DNA of 64,000 bases from Pseudobdellovibrionaceae bacterium (GTDB lineage: Bacteria; Bdellovibrionota; Bdellovibrionia; Bdellovibrionales; UBA1609): NCBI GenBank assembly GCA_023954155.1, contig JAMLIO010000001.1, positions 525,899 to 589,898 on the forward strand, given 5' to 3'. Shown piece after piece: positions 33,090 to 42,522 of the stretch. The notes beneath the pieces are model-generated. The model was not told the DNA's origin and made no database searches. It worked only from the letters and a program-made list of their open reading frames with translations. Made by a program: the position numbers and the translations under genes. The number at the start of each line of letters is the position of its first letter. The stretch's first letter is position 1.

Positions 33090-34540
33090 TCCTTCTGTTT
33101 AGGGCATTACAAGTATTGGGAGTCGCACTACTTCTGGCTCCTGTTATTTACACTCTAGGTCTTATTACATCGATCACAGACTTTGAAATCACAGCTGTAA
33201 TTAAAGATTTTACTTATGTGTTTTTGCAAGCAGCGATCAGTGCCACTTTTGGATTGGCGTTGGGATTGGTGTCGGCTCTAAGTTTGGTGGCACGGCCTCA
33301 AAGTGCTCGTTGGCATTTGTATTTAGGGGTTATCCCTCAGTTTTTGCCTTCTTTATTGATGATCTTTGCTTATGTAAAGGCTCTCAGTTTTTTTAATGTT
33401 TTCCCACAGTCCTATGCTCATGTGATTGTTGTGCATATTCTCATCAATGTGGGCTTAAGTAGTTTTTTGTTATTTATGCCACTGCAAAAAGCTTTATATA
33501 GAAAACTGCATCTTTTTGCGGGATTAAACCTGTCTAAGTTTAAATACTTGCAGCTATTGTGTGGTGGGGAACTCAAGGTCTCTTTGCTCTATGTGTGGGT
33601 TTTGATTTTTTCTTACTGCCTGACAAGCTTTTCCATCCCTTTGATTCTGTCAGGCGAGGGCCTAGCTACTAGCACTGAGTATTTGATTTATAAAAAAGGC
33701 TTCATTGAAGGGAATTGGTCCGCAGCAGCTTTTTGGGGAATAGTGCAGATTTTATTTGTGGCGTTTCTGTTTAAGTCTAGCACTGTCCGTGCTTATGGAA
33801 AAGACAAGGCTTTTTTGGGAATGTATCAGATCAAGTGGCCCTTTCATTATTTGGGTTCAGTGGCGAGTGTGATGTTACTGTTGACCTTAATGATGTGGCC
33901 TGTGGCACAGATGGATGTGGCTCTTGAGCATCTTAGCGTGGATGCGTACGACATAGCTGTCAATACACTGTTACTGGCGGGATGGTCGTTACTGTTTTAC
34001 AGCTTATACTTTTGGAGCCAAGTGGTTTGGGTATGGAATAAAATACCATGGTACTTTTATCAAAAGTTTTGGAGCTTAAGTCCTATTTTAATGGGCGTGT
34101 ATTTGCTTTCTGTAAGTTCAAAATTCAATTTGGATGCTGCAGGAAGAATGATCTTAACGGCCTTGGTGTTGGCTTCATTTATTTTTCCTTTCACTTTTAA
34201 ATTCTGGATATGGCCTAAATTTAATGAGTTACAAAAAATGAAAATTAAATTTGATGTTTTGGGGGTTTCGCAAAAAAGAGCGATCAATCTGGTGATCATA
34301 GATTTTTTTAAAAGAGAGTTTATGCTTTCACTGAGTTATGTGTTTTTATTCGTAATAGGTGACTTTGCCATAAGTTCGATCTTGCTCTCGGATACAGTGA
34401 CTCTGGGTTTAAGTATCAAAAACTATATTTTTAAATACCAATTAGCAGAAGCGCAGATGTTGAGTGTTGTACTTGCCATTGTGGCCTTTATAAGTTTGGC
34501 GATTTTTGGAGGAAAGCGTGCGTTCGATTCAAAATTTTAA
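33086..34540 (+). CDS. thiP: ABC transporter permease, ThiP-like
   Basis: Polytopic permease of 484 residues with about 12 hydrophobic segments in two halves, as in ThiP/FbpB-type permeases. The first half has the coupling-helix region AGLNLSKFKYLQLLCGGELK (pattern ExAxxLGxxxxxxFxxi); the second has FDVLGVSQKRAINLVIIDFF. GGGAGGAG lies just before the ATG at 33086. It overlaps the binding-protein stop by 4 bp and the ATPase gene starts 23 bp inside its end. It works with the flanking genes as one transporter. Confidence 0.8.
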   Translation: MILLFRALQVLGVALLLAPVIYTLGLITSITDFEITAVIKDFTYVFLQAAISATFGLALGLVSALSLVARPQSARWHLYLGVIPQFLPSLLMIFAYVKALSFFNVFPQSYAHVIVVHILINVGLSSFLLFMPLQKALYRKLHLFAGLNLSKFKYLQLLCGGELKVSLLYVWVLIFSYCLTSFSIPLILSGEGLATSTEYLIYKKGFIEGNWSAAAFWGIVQILFVAFLFKSSTVRAYGKDKAFLGMYQIKWPFHYLGSVASVMLLLTLMMWPVAQMDVALEHLSVDAYDIAVNTLLLAGWSLLFYSLYFWSQVVWVWNKIPWYFYQKFWSLSPILMGVYLLSVSSKFNLDAAGRMILTALVLASFIFPFTFKFWIWPKFNELQKMKIKFDVLGVSQKRAINLVIIDFFKREFMLSLSYVFLFVIGDFAISSILLSDTVTLGLSIKNYIFKYQLAEAQMLSVVLAIVAFISLAIFGGKRAFDSKF

Positions 34541-35165
34541 AGCTCAGGTGGCTCAGTATCAACTGGTGCTGTCAGAGATTTCCCTGCAAGACGGCGAGAT
34601 CACTTTGCTTTATGGACCATCGGGATCAGGTAAAACCAGTTTTCTTTTAGGGCTGCTGGGTGTTTTACCTAGTGAGTATAAACTCAATCTGAACATTCAT
34701 GGAGCGGAAACTGATTTAGGACAAATTCAAGGACCCCAAAAAAACTGTGGGGTGGTCTTTCAGTTTGAAAATCTTTTTGATCATATTTCTGTTTATCGAA
34801 ATTTGCTTTTAGTAAAACCTCTTGATGAGAGTGAAGCTAGTTTTCGTGCGAGGATTAAAGGTTTTGGTATTGAGGATCTTTTAGATAAGAAGGCGCACGT
34901 GCTTTCGGGAGGGGAGCAACAGATGGTCTCTTGTGTGAGGTTGTTCCTGCAACAAGACCGTCATGTGTTATTGTTAGATGAGCCATGGAGTGCCATGGAC
35001 CCTGAAAATAAAAAAAAATATCGGCAATATCTTAAAGCCTATGTGCAGGCTCAAAATATTCCTTGTCTGTTAGTCAGTCATGATGAGGATGAGGCGACCC
35101 ATGTGCAACCTCGTTTTAGATATGACTTTAATCAAGTCGCACGTTTTGAAAAAGGACAGCCCTGA
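34518..35165 (+). CDS. thiQ: ABC transporter ATPase, ThiQ-like, GTG start
   Basis: Energising subunit of the importer. 215 residues with Walker A YGPSGSGKTS, Q-loop VVFQFENLFDHIS, signature LSGGEQQMVSCVRL, Walker B HVLLLDEPWSAMD and the H-loop LLVSHDEDEA. The size matches ThiQ (about 230). I prefer the GTG at 34518 after GGAGGA; a TTG at 34506 is the alternative. It overlaps the permease by 23 bp, and its 3' end overlaps the convergent secreted-protein gene by 34 bp. Confidence 0.85.
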   Translation: MRSIQNFKAQVAQYQLVLSEISLQDGEITLLYGPSGSGKTSFLLGLLGVLPSEYKLNLNIHGAETDLGQIQGPQKNCGVVFQFENLFDHISVYRNLLLVKPLDESEASFRARIKGFGIEDLLDKKAHVLSGGEQQMVSCVRLFLQQDRHVLLLDEPWSAMDPENKKKYRQYLKAYVQAQNIPCLLVSHDEDEATHVQPRFRYDFNQVARFEKGQP

Positions 35166-35770
35166 GGGTTTGAGTCTGTTCGCACGTCGACGTTTTTCTT
35201 TTTGGCATACCAAAGCATGATCTTTTTGGCGGTTTCAGAGGGTGAGTTTTGCACTCTCATGGAACGTAAATGTGTAGAGGTTTGAATGTCTTTGGGGATT
35301 TTGATTTTGGTGTCTGCGGTTTCACAGACTACGCGGGCTAATTTTACATTTTCAATAATTTTGGGTTTGATCTCTGTTAGCGCGTTGTTCATACATAAAA
35401 CGGCTGTCGCACGCACGCTACTGCTTAGGCTATCGTTGTTAAGCACCTTTTTGCTTTCGCTTAGAATATTGGCGATGGTGGATTCAAACATGCCCATAGC
35501 CATCAAATCGGACTCGATGTCTTCGGCTAGGGTGCGTATAGCATTGTCTTGATTGGGGCGAGAGTAAAACATACGTAGGGCCTCTTGTAGAGGTTTGCGT
35601 GCCGCCTCGGGATTTTTGTTGTAATCAAATCGTCGTGAAGCTTTAATGGCCGAAGATTTGACTACGCGCAGTTCTTCAAAATCCGTAAATTGTAATTTAT
35701 TATAATCATATTGTGAGGCAAAAATTTGTGCAGAAAAAAGCATAAGTGTGAGAGCAAAAATCGCTTGCAT
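35132..35770 (-). CDS. Secreted protein of unknown function
   Basis: I do not recognise this 212-residue protein. A signal peptide (MQAIFALTLMLFSAQIFAS) precedes a helical mature region with three Cys residues and a basic C-terminus. No enzyme motif, repeat or membrane segment is visible, so it is probably periplasmic. GGAGGA precedes the ATG at 35770. Its 3' end overlaps the end of thiQ on the other strand by 34 bp. Confidence 0.62.
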   Translation of the reverse strand: MQAIFALTLMLFSAQIFASQYDYNKLQFTDFEELRVVKSSAIKASRRFDYNKNPEAARKPLQEALRMFYSRPNQDNAIRTLAEDIESDLMAMGMFESTIANILSESKKVLNNDSLSSSVRATAVLCMNNALTEIKPKIIENVKLARVVCETADTKIKIPKDIQTSTHLRSMRVQNSPSETAKKIMLWYAKKKNVDVRTDSNPQGCPFSKRAT

Positions 35771-35960
35771 GGTGTCCTCCTCAAGTGAGGGCTTTATTTA
35801 GAAGCCACATCTTCATCTCTTAGTGTGTGTATCGATTATAAAACTGGCAATTCAGAGAACAGGTAACTCTACCTAAGTTTAGCTCTATGTGGGGGCTGGA
35901 AATGCGTGGCGCTGAAAAAGAAGTCTTGTGTTCTGTGATCAGAGGTAATAAAATTCTCAT

Positions 35961-35972
35961 TTGTGTACACAA
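35961..35972. promoter_or_regulatory. 12-bp palindrome, possible operator
   Basis: TTGTGTACACAA is a perfect palindrome about 50 bp before the DsbA-like lipoprotein gene. The right side (ACACAAGAC, 35967-35975) also pairs with GTCTTGTGT at 35923-35931. Either a repressor site or a cruciform; function not shown. Confidence 0.35.
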
Positions 35973-36022
35973 GACAACCTTAACTTTATGAATCAAAGTT
36001 GAGTAATTATTTGGGAGAACCT

Positions 36023-36796
36023 ATGAAAAAAATCATCTTAGCTGTAGCCGCACTTTCACTCTTATCGGGTTGTGGTAAAATCATTGAGAACGCCATCAAG
36101 AAAAATCCAGAGATCGTTTTTAACGCTATCAAAGAAGACCCTCGTGGTTTTATGAATGCCGTAAACTCTACTCGTGAACAGATGGAAAAAATGGCTGCTG
36201 AAGACGCTCAAAAACAAGAGGCGCAAGAACTTGAGGACGCGTTTAATAATCCCATGTCACCTGATGTGGCGAATCGCCCTTTCTTAGGTAAATCAGATGC
36301 TCCTATCACAATTGTTGAGTATGCCGACTTTGCTTGCGGTTATTGCGGTCGTGCTAAAGGAACTTTAGAGCAAGTCCGTAAAGAGTACGGCGATAAAGTA
36401 AGATTCGTTTATAAACATTTCCCTGTTTTAGGTGTTCCTGCTTCTTTAACAGCATCAAAAATGATGGAAGCCATGACTCGTTTTGATGTGGAGAAGGCTT
36501 ATAAATTCAACTCTATCGTATTTGAAAACCAAGGAAAATTAAGAGACGAAAAAGCAGGCACAGAGTTTTTAAAATCTGAAGCTCGTAAACTTATGGGTGC
36601 GAAGTACAACGAAGTGATCAAGTTGTCTGAGTCCAAAGAGATCGAAGAGGCCATCAATGCTGATATTGCTGAAGCTAGTGGTAAATTCCAACTTAGAGGA
36701 ACTCCAGCATTTAACATCAATGGTGTTTTCTTAAAAGGAGCTTATCCTTTTGATAAGTTCAAAGAAGTGATTGATCGTCATTTACAAAAGAACTAA
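36023..36796 (+). CDS. DsbA-like thiol:disulfide oxidoreductase lipoprotein
   Basis: A 257-residue lipoprotein (signal peptide, lipid-modified Cys17 in LLSGCGK), a helical linker to about residue 80 rich in Glu/Gln/Lys, then a thioredoxin-fold DsbA domain. The active site is CGYC (105-108) in YADFACGYCGRAK, with the cis-Pro loop LRGTPAFNINGVF. It resembles BdbD/DsbG-type proteins anchored to the membrane, so it likely oxidises or isomerises disulfides in secreted proteins. GGGAG precedes the ATG at 36023. It is convergent with sfsA, 42 bp apart. Confidence 0.88.
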   Translation: MKKIILAVAALSLLSGCGKIIENAIKKNPEIVFNAIKEDPRGFMNAVNSTREQMEKMAAEDAQKQEAQELEDAFNNPMSPDVANRPFLGKSDAPITIVEYADFACGYCGRAKGTLEQVRKEYGDKVRFVYKHFPVLGVPASLTASKMMEAMTRFDVEKAYKFNSIVFENQGKLRDEKAGTEFLKSEARKLMGAKYNEVIKLSESKEIEEAINADIAEASGKFQLRGTPAFNINGVFLKGAYPFDKFKEVIDRHLQKN

Positions 36797-36808
36797 CGAA
36801 CTGAGGTG

Positions 36809-36831
36809 GCCACTTGGGGTGATCCCATGGC
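36809..36831. terminator. Candidate hairpin between dsbA-like gene and sfsA
   Basis: GCCA, a two-base bulge, TGGG, then GTGAT loop, then CCCATGGC. It lies between convergent genes; no U-tract. Weak evidence. Confidence 0.3.
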
Positions 36832-36838
36832 GACTGGG

Positions 36839-37570
36839 CTACTTTAACAGTCGAGTCAGTTGCACCTGATCCTTATCAAATTCTGCAAGAAGGGCCGTCA
36901 CTTGAAGGCCCTTTTTTTGTGCCTGAAGAAGTGCAGCGTTGTAAGTGGGGTCGATGTCTTTAGCAATGGCAAAGTCTGTGATGTTCTCGCGATGAATCAC
37001 AAAGACCATTTCGCAAGTATGACCTAAGTCCTGAAGGGTGAGCAGTTCTTCAATGTGTTTAGCTCCACGAGAGGTTACAGCATCTGGAAAATATGCCGTT
37101 GATCCCATAGCCATGGTGACATTTTTAACTTCCACAAAATGCAACTTAAGATCGTTGAAGGGAGCTTTGAGTTTGGTGAGATCTTGTGGCACCTCTTTGG
37201 AATTCCAAAGCGCAAGATCAAGTCGAGACTGAGAGTTAATTTTGACTTCAAGTTGGGCGCGGTCAAAGTTTGTCCAATGAGGGACAATGCCATTCTCCCA
37301 AGCTTCAAAGACGAGGTTATTGGGAATTCTGGTGTTGACCCCTATTTGGGAGCCATCAATCACCATTCTTTCTAAGGTCCAGTGGAGCTTGCGTTTGGGG
37401 TCAGGGTTGTGGGTCAGCCAGCACGGAGCGTTCTCTTGCAAACAGGTTTTCATGCTTCCTGTGTTGGGGACGTGAGCGGTAACAACTTGTCCATCGACTT
37501 CGACATCCGCAAAGAAGCGTTTGTAGCGTTTTTTAAAGACCCCTTTGATTAACTTTTGCTCTAACTTCAT
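36839..37570 (-). CDS. sfsA: SfsA-family protein (sugar fermentation stimulation)
   Basis: A 243-residue protein with the SfsA pattern: FKKRYKRFFADVEVDGQVVT, HVPNTGSMKTCLQENAPCWL, RLDLALWN, FVEVKNVTM and FPDAVTSRGAKHIEELL. The nuclease-like acidic cluster in the FVEVKN region suggests a nucleic-acid role, but the function is unsettled. The ATG at 37570 is favoured over an upstream in-frame TTG at 37588, though AAAGGG before it is weak. Confidence 0.88.
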   Translation of the reverse strand: MKLEQKLIKGVFKKRYKRFFADVEVDGQVVTAHVPNTGSMKTCLQENAPCWLTHNPDPKRKLHWTLERMVIDGSQIGVNTRIPNNLVFEAWENGIVPHWTNFDRAQLEVKINSQSRLDLALWNSKEVPQDLTKLKAPFNDLKLHFVEVKNVTMAMGSTAYFPDAVTSRGAKHIEELLTLQDLGHTCEMVFVIHRENITDFAIAKDIDPTYNAALLQAQKKGLQVTALLAEFDKDQVQLTRLLK

Positions 37571-37754
37571 TTGGATAACCCTTTGCAATATTTAAACTTT
37601 TATTAAACAGTTGGGCTGAAATGACAACCTATGCGGCTGTGGGATAAAACCAAAATGCCGCAACGCACACTGCGGAGCACACTCTGTCGCATATTCTGGG
37701 TTTCAGAGGGGATTATTACTGACAAATCCGTGTAAAATGACTAGATAAAGGGGT

Positions 37755-38702
37755 ATGAAAAACAAACTCGAAAAGATACCCTCAGGTCGCAATCCTATGC
37801 CCAAACCTTCATGGATTAAAATGCGTCCACCTTCGGGAGCGAAGTATCTAGAGCTTAAAAAAATGTTTAAAGAACTCAACCTCGCAACTGTGTGCCAAGA
37901 GGCTCAGTGCCCTAACATCTCTGAATGTTGGAGTGGTGGAGGAACGGCCACGCTGATGCTATTGGGAGACACGTGCACACGAGGCTGTCGTTTTTGCGAT
38001 GTGAAGACGGGGAACCCTAAAGGCGAGGTGGATTTTGATGAACCTCAAAAAGTGTCCTACGCCATTTCAAAAATGAATTTAGATTATGTGGTTTTAACTA
38101 GTGTGGATCGTGACGATCTGCCAGACGAAGGTTCAGGACATTTTGCGGAAACTGTAGAGTTGATCAAGATGCTCAACGAAAAGATCATTGTTGAAGTTCT
38201 AACTCCAGACTTTAAGGGCAATCGTGAGTTCATTAAAAAGATTGTGGATGCTAAACCAGAAGTATTTGCCCACAATATTGAAACTGTACGTCGATTGACA
38301 CCGCTTGTGCGTGACCCACGTGCCACTTACGATCAAAGCTTAGGTGTGTTAGCTGCGGTTAAGGACATGGACCCTGACAGGTATACCAAGTCTTCAATCA
38401 TGCTGGGGTTGGGAGAAAATCAAGAAGACATACAAACCACTTTAGAGGATTTGCGAAAAGTGGGTTGTGATGTGGTCACTTTTGGACAGTACCTTCAACC
38501 GCAAAAACGTCACTTGCAAGTGCAAGAGTACATCACACCAGAGAAGTTTGAATACTGGAAGAAAACGGCTGAGGACATGGGCTTTTTATACGTGGCCAGT
38601 GGACCGCTTGTGCGCAGTTCATATCGCGCGGGCGAATTTTTTATGAAAGGCATGGTTGAAAAGCAACGTCGCCAATCCTTAGAGAAAACATTAAATAAAT
38701 AA
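37755..38702 (+). CDS. lipA: Lipoyl synthase
   Basis: Radical-SAM enzyme that inserts two sulfurs into the octanoyl group on lipoyl domains. Both 4Fe-4S clusters are encoded: the auxiliary CQEAQCPNISEC and the radical SAM CTRGCRFCDV. The ending SYRAGEFF fits LipA. The length of 315 is usual. AAAGG precedes the ATG. It is 42 bp from the E2 gene, in the order lipA, E2, lpdA, lipB, so lipoate synthesis and the enzyme that uses it are together. Confidence 0.95.
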   Translation: MKNKLEKIPSGRNPMPKPSWIKMRPPSGAKYLELKKMFKELNLATVCQEAQCPNISECWSGGGTATLMLLGDTCTRGCRFCDVKTGNPKGEVDFDEPQKVSYAISKMNLDYVVLTSVDRDDLPDEGSGHFAETVELIKMLNEKIIVEVLTPDFKGNREFIKKIVDAKPEVFAHNIETVRRLTPLVRDPRATYDQSLGVLAAVKDMDPDRYTKSSIMLGLGENQEDIQTTLEDLRKVGCDVVTFGQYLQPQKRHLQVQEYITPEKFEYWKKTAEDMGFLYVASGPLVRSSYRAGEFFMKGMVEKQRRQSLEKTLNK

Positions 38703-38744
38703 AATAAATTAAGAATAAAGTTAAACGACAAGGGAGAGAAAAGA

Positions 38745-40061
38745 ATGGCACAAATAGAAGTTTCATTACCAGATGTGGGTGAGGGTGTTACTGAAGGGGA
38801 AATGGTAAAGTGGCTCGTCGCTGTCGGCGATAAAGTCGAAGAGGACCAACCCATTGCAGAAGTGATGACAGACAAAGCAACAGTGGAAGTTCCGACATCG
38901 CAAGCGGGTGTAGTGAAAGAACTTAAGGTGTCAGAAGGGGACATGATTCCTATTGGTAAAGTGATGCTAGTGCTGGATTCTGACGGAGCAGCAGCAAGCG
39001 CACCAGCTCCTAAGAAAGCCGAAGAAGCTAAAGCCGCGGCACCTGTGGCGACTCCTGCGGCAGCAACAGCTCCTGCAACATCCATGATGTCCGCAGCTCC
39101 TGCGGCCGACGTCTTCCCTGCAGCGGCAGATTCTAAAGTGCTTGCTACTCCATCTACTCGTAGATTGGCTAGAGAGTTATCTGTGGATATCAATCAATTA
39201 CAAGGTTCAGGTTTAGCGGGCAGAGTGACTCGCGAAGATGTGCTTTCTGTTCAAGGAAGCGGAGCATCTGGAGCCTCTTATTCAGCGCCTTCTGCAACGA
39301 ACAAATCTATGCCCACTTTAGAGATTCCTAAACCTTCTTTCAGATCTACTTCTGGAGCCCAAGAAGAGCGAGTGCCTCTTCGTGGTGTTAGAAAGAAAAT
39401 TGCAGAAAACATGCAAATGGCAAAACATGTGATTCCTCACTTCACATTGATGGATGAAGCTGATGTGACTGAGTTGGTGAAATTCAGAGAAAAAGCCAAG
39501 CCTGTGGGCGAGAAGTACGGTGTAAAGATCACGTATTTACCGTTTGTGATGAAGGCTCTTATTGCGACTTGCAAAGAGTTCCCTGCATTTAACTCTAGTA
39601 TCGACGACCAAGCTGAAGAGATCGTTTACAAAAAGTATTTCAACCTTGGTTTTGCGGCCGATACACCAAACGGTTTGATGGTTCCTGTGATTCACGATGC
39701 TGACCACAAATCTATTCTACAACTTAGCGGAGAAATTTCTGACTTAGCCAACCGTGCAAGACAAGGAAAATTAAAACTAGAAGAAATGCGTGGAGCCACT
39801 ATTACGATCACAAACATTGGCAGTGTGGGTGGTAACTATGCCACACCTATTATCAACCATCCTGAAGTGGCTATCTTAGGCATGTACAAGATTGTGGATA
39901 AACCTGTGATGAAGAATGGAAAGTTCCGTGCGGCGAAAGTGATGAACTTAACGATCACTGCGGACCACCGCTTGATTGATGGTGCTGTGGCGGCCAACTT
40001 CTTGTCTTCGTTCATTAAAAAACTTGAGAATCCTAGCGAGTTGATGCTGCAAATGATTTAA
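38745..40061 (+). CDS. 2-oxoacid dehydrogenase E2 (dihydrolipoyl acyltransferase)
   Basis: Core acyltransferase of a pyruvate or branched-chain 2-oxoacid dehydrogenase complex. Single lipoyl domain (1-78) with the modified Lys in MTDKATVEVPT; an Ala/Pro linker (83-125); an E3/E1-binding domain (STRRLARELSVDINQLQGSG); and a catalytic domain ending in ADHRLIDGAVAANFL (HxxxDG). No E1 gene is in the window, so pyruvate versus branched-chain specificity is open. GGGAG precedes the ATG. lpdA follows after a small hairpin. Confidence 0.92.
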   Translation: MAQIEVSLPDVGEGVTEGEMVKWLVAVGDKVEEDQPIAEVMTDKATVEVPTSQAGVVKELKVSEGDMIPIGKVMLVLDSDGAAASAPAPKKAEEAKAAAPVATPAAATAPATSMMSAAPAADVFPAAADSKVLATPSTRRLARELSVDINQLQGSGLAGRVTREDVLSVQGSGASGASYSAPSATNKSMPTLEIPKPSFRSTSGAQEERVPLRGVRKKIAENMQMAKHVIPHFTLMDEADVTELVKFREKAKPVGEKYGVKITYLPFVMKALIATCKEFPAFNSSIDDQAEEIVYKKYFNLGFAADTPNGLMVPVIHDADHKSILQLSGEISDLANRARQGKLKLEEMRGATITITNIGSVGGNYATPIINHPEVAILGMYKIVDKPVMKNGKFRAAKVMNLTITADHRLIDGAVAANFLSSFIKKLENPSELMLQMI

Positions 40062-40070
40062 AACCAAAAA

Positions 40071-40096
40071 GCCCTTACTGAATTGAAGGTAGGGGC
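40071..40096 (+). terminator. Hairpin between E2 gene and lpdA
   Basis: GCCCTTAC and GTAGGGGC pair over eight bases (one G-U) around a 10-nt loop. No U-tract, so it may attenuate or protect the upstream mRNA rather than end transcription. Confidence 0.35.
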
Positions 40097-40132
40097 ATTG
40101 AACAAGCGACTTTCATTTTTAAGGAGAGACCA

Positions 40133-41611
40133 GTGTCTAAAAAAGAAACTAAGATGGGCTATGATGTATGTGTGATTGGTGCAGGTCCTGGTGGCTATGT
40201 GGCGGCTATTCGTAGTGCGCAATTGGGTTTAAAAACCTGCGTGATTGAACGTGAGTTCTTGGGTGGTGTTTGTTTAAATGTAGGCTGTATCCCCTCAAAG
40301 GCCATGATCTCTGCGGCGAAATTTTATGACAGTGCTCAAAACAAAGCGGCCACTATGGGAATCAAAATTGGCAAAGTGGATTTAGACATGAAGACTTTGC
40401 GTGCATGGAAAGAAAGTGTTTCGCAAAAGATGTCTGGTGGTGTGTCCCAACTTTTAAAAGGCAACAAAGTCGAGATCATTGAAGGTGAAGCCACTTTCAC
40501 ATCTGCCAAAGCTTTAACAGTGAAAAGCAGTAAAGGCGAAGTGGAAATCCAAGCCAAAAATTATATTGTGGCTACAGGTTCAAGACCTATTCAGATCCCA
40601 GGGTTTGAGTTTGACGAAAAGACCATCATGAGTTCAACAGGAGCCTTAGATTTAGATGAAGTTCCTAAAAGGCTTGTGGTGATTGGTGGGGGATATATTG
40701 GGCTTGAGATCAGCAGTTATTTACGTAAATTAGGTAGCGAAGTGGTTGTGCTTGAAGCAGGCAAGGCTTTGCTTGCGGGCGTTGTTGACCCTGAAGCTGT
40801 AGCGATTGTGGAACGTAAGCTTAAAAAAGAAGGCGTGCAGTTGCAGTACGAAACTTTTGCGAAGTCATACTCTAAAAAAGGCAACAAGGTGATCGTAGTT
40901 GCAGAAAGTAAAGGTAAAGAAGAAAAGTTTGAGTGTGATAAAGTGTTGGTCACTGTAGGTCGTAAACCCAACTCTGACCAATTGGGTCTGAAAGAATTGG
41001 GTATGGCGATTGATAGTCGAGGCTTTATACAGGTTGATGCAAAACGACGCACAAACATTCCTGGCATCTATGCCATTGGCGATATTGCTGGGCAACCTAT
41101 GCTCGCTCACAAGGCCAGTTATGAAGGTGTGATGGTGGCTGAAATCATCTCAGGTCAGAATAGAGCTTATGATGCCAAGACCGTACCCGCTGTGATCTTT
41201 ACTGATCCAGAAATCGCGTCTGCGGGAATGACAGAAGAGGAATGTAAAAAGGCAGGATTTACAGATTTAAAAATTGCAAAGTTTCCGTTTGCAGCAAATG
41301 GTAAGGCAGTGTCTTTGCAGGCCACAGATGGTTTTGTAAAAATGATTGCTGATGCAAGTTCAGATATCCTATTGGGTGTACACATTGTGGGGCCAGAAGC
41401 GTCTAACTTAATTTCTGAAGCGGCTTTAGCGATTGAAATGGGTGCCAGACTGCAAGACTTAGCGATGACTATTCATCCTCATCCAACTTTGGGTGAAACT
41501 ATGATGGAAGCGGCTGAAGCCGCATTGGGACATGCGGTGCATATCATTCAAAAGCCACTAACAGGCGCAACGAAGCCTACATCTGCAGCTCAAAGTACCA
41601 TGCACCATTAA
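40133..41611 (+). CDS. lpdA: Dihydrolipoyl dehydrogenase, GTG start
   Basis: Flavoprotein E3 that re-oxidises lipoamide. Motifs: FAD-binding VIGAGPGGYVAAIRSAQLG; redox disulfide GGVCLNVGCIPSKA; NAD-binding VVIGGGYIGLEISSYLRKLG; FAD segment GIYAIGDIAGQPMLAHKA; and the catalytic HPHPTLGE near the end. AAGGAGAG sets the GTG at 40133. Length 492. It can serve every 2-oxoacid dehydrogenase in the cell. lipB starts 13 bp after its stop. Confidence 0.95.
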   Translation: MSKKETKMGYDVCVIGAGPGGYVAAIRSAQLGLKTCVIEREFLGGVCLNVGCIPSKAMISAAKFYDSAQNKAATMGIKIGKVDLDMKTLRAWKESVSQKMSGGVSQLLKGNKVEIIEGEATFTSAKALTVKSSKGEVEIQAKNYIVATGSRPIQIPGFEFDEKTIMSSTGALDLDEVPKRLVVIGGGYIGLEISSYLRKLGSEVVVLEAGKALLAGVVDPEAVAIVERKLKKEGVQLQYETFAKSYSKKGNKVIVVAESKGKEEKFECDKVLVTVGRKPNSDQLGLKELGMAIDSRGFIQVDAKRRTNIPGIYAIGDIAGQPMLAHKASYEGVMVAEIISGQNRAYDAKTVPAVIFTDPEIASAGMTEEECKKAGFTDLKIAKFPFAANGKAVSLQATDGFVKMIADASSDILLGVHIVGPEASNLISEAALAIEMGARLQDLAMTIHPHPTLGETMMEAAEAALGHAVHIIQKPLTGATKPTSAAQSTMHH

Positions 41612-41624
41612 GGAGTGAGAGCTG

Positions 41625-42296
41625 ATGTCAGACCTCGCACCCCAAATGATTTTCACAGATCAAGGCCTTATCAGTTATGATAAGGCTTTGTTGTTTCAGG
41701 AGGAGTTGGTGGAAAAACGTCACCAGCATGAAGTGCCTGATACAGTGATCTTCTGTAGCCATCCTCCAGTCGTGACTCTAGGACGTTCTACTCAAGCGCA
41801 AGATGTGCAAGAGTGGCAAGGGGATGTTGTGCATGTCAGTCGTGGTGGCAGAGCCACATATCATGGCCCAGGACAAAGAATCATTTATCCCATCATCGAC
41901 CTAAGACAAGAAGGGCGTAAAAAGATACGTCCTAAAGATGTCATGAGTTATTTGGAAACCTTTGAACTTGCCGTACTTGAAACTTTAAAAGAAGTGGGTT
42001 TGTCAGATGTGCATCTTAAAGAAGATGTGACATGGGACGAACAGGGTAAAAAGCTTTTAAATCGTGGGATCTGGATCGCAGATAAAAAAGTAGCGGCATT
42101 TGGAATCGCTGTACGCAAATGGATCACGTATCATGGGTGCGCGATCAACCTTACGCGTGACGCGGCTTCTTTTCAGGGGATTCAACCCTGTGGTTACAGC
42201 ACCAATGCGGTAGGTTACATCGAAGACTTTTTGAATCTGTCAGACCTCAATTTAGATCAAACTCTGCAAGAAAAGATGCTCAGTTTAATGTCCTGA
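41625..42296 (+). CDS. lipB: Octanoyltransferase
   Basis: Moves octanoyl from acyl carrier protein to lipoyl domains, the step before LipA. Family signatures are VTLGRSTQ, VHVSRGGRATYHGPGQ, the Lys in DKKVAAFGIAVRKWITYHGC and the catalytic Cys in IQPCGYSTNAVGYIED. The length of 223 is usual. GGAG precedes the ATG. It closes the lipA-E2-lpdA-lipB run. Confidence 0.94.
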   Translation: MSDLAPQMIFTDQGLISYDKALLFQEELVEKRHQHEVPDTVIFCSHPPVVTLGRSTQAQDVQEWQGDVVHVSRGGRATYHGPGQRIIYPIIDLRQEGRKKIRPKDVMSYLETFELAVLETLKEVGLSDVHLKEDVTWDEQGKKLLNRGIWIADKKVAAFGIAVRKWITYHGCAINLTRDAASFQGIQPCGYSTNAVGYIEDFLNLSDLNLDQTLQEKMLSLMS

Positions 42297-42522
42297 CCAC
42301 TCCATGTAACCAGTAAGGTAAAGAGGTTCGAGGTCATAATTAAAAACTCCATGGCCTTGCCAGCTGACATCCGAGTTCACATCACACCCAGCAAACTGGC
42401 CCCTCTCAACATTCTGATATGAAATTGAGATACACAGGAGAGCCTACTGTGGTTATAATTTCAGATTAAGAATGCACTAGAAGCATGTTGAACTGTTGTA
42501 TGTAAAAAATGGAGAAAGGTAC

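Noticed and set aside
38510..39193. Ala/Ser-rich minus-strand open frame
   Set aside because: It is the antisense of the E2 linker region; E2 is certain, and the antisense frame has no ribosome site.
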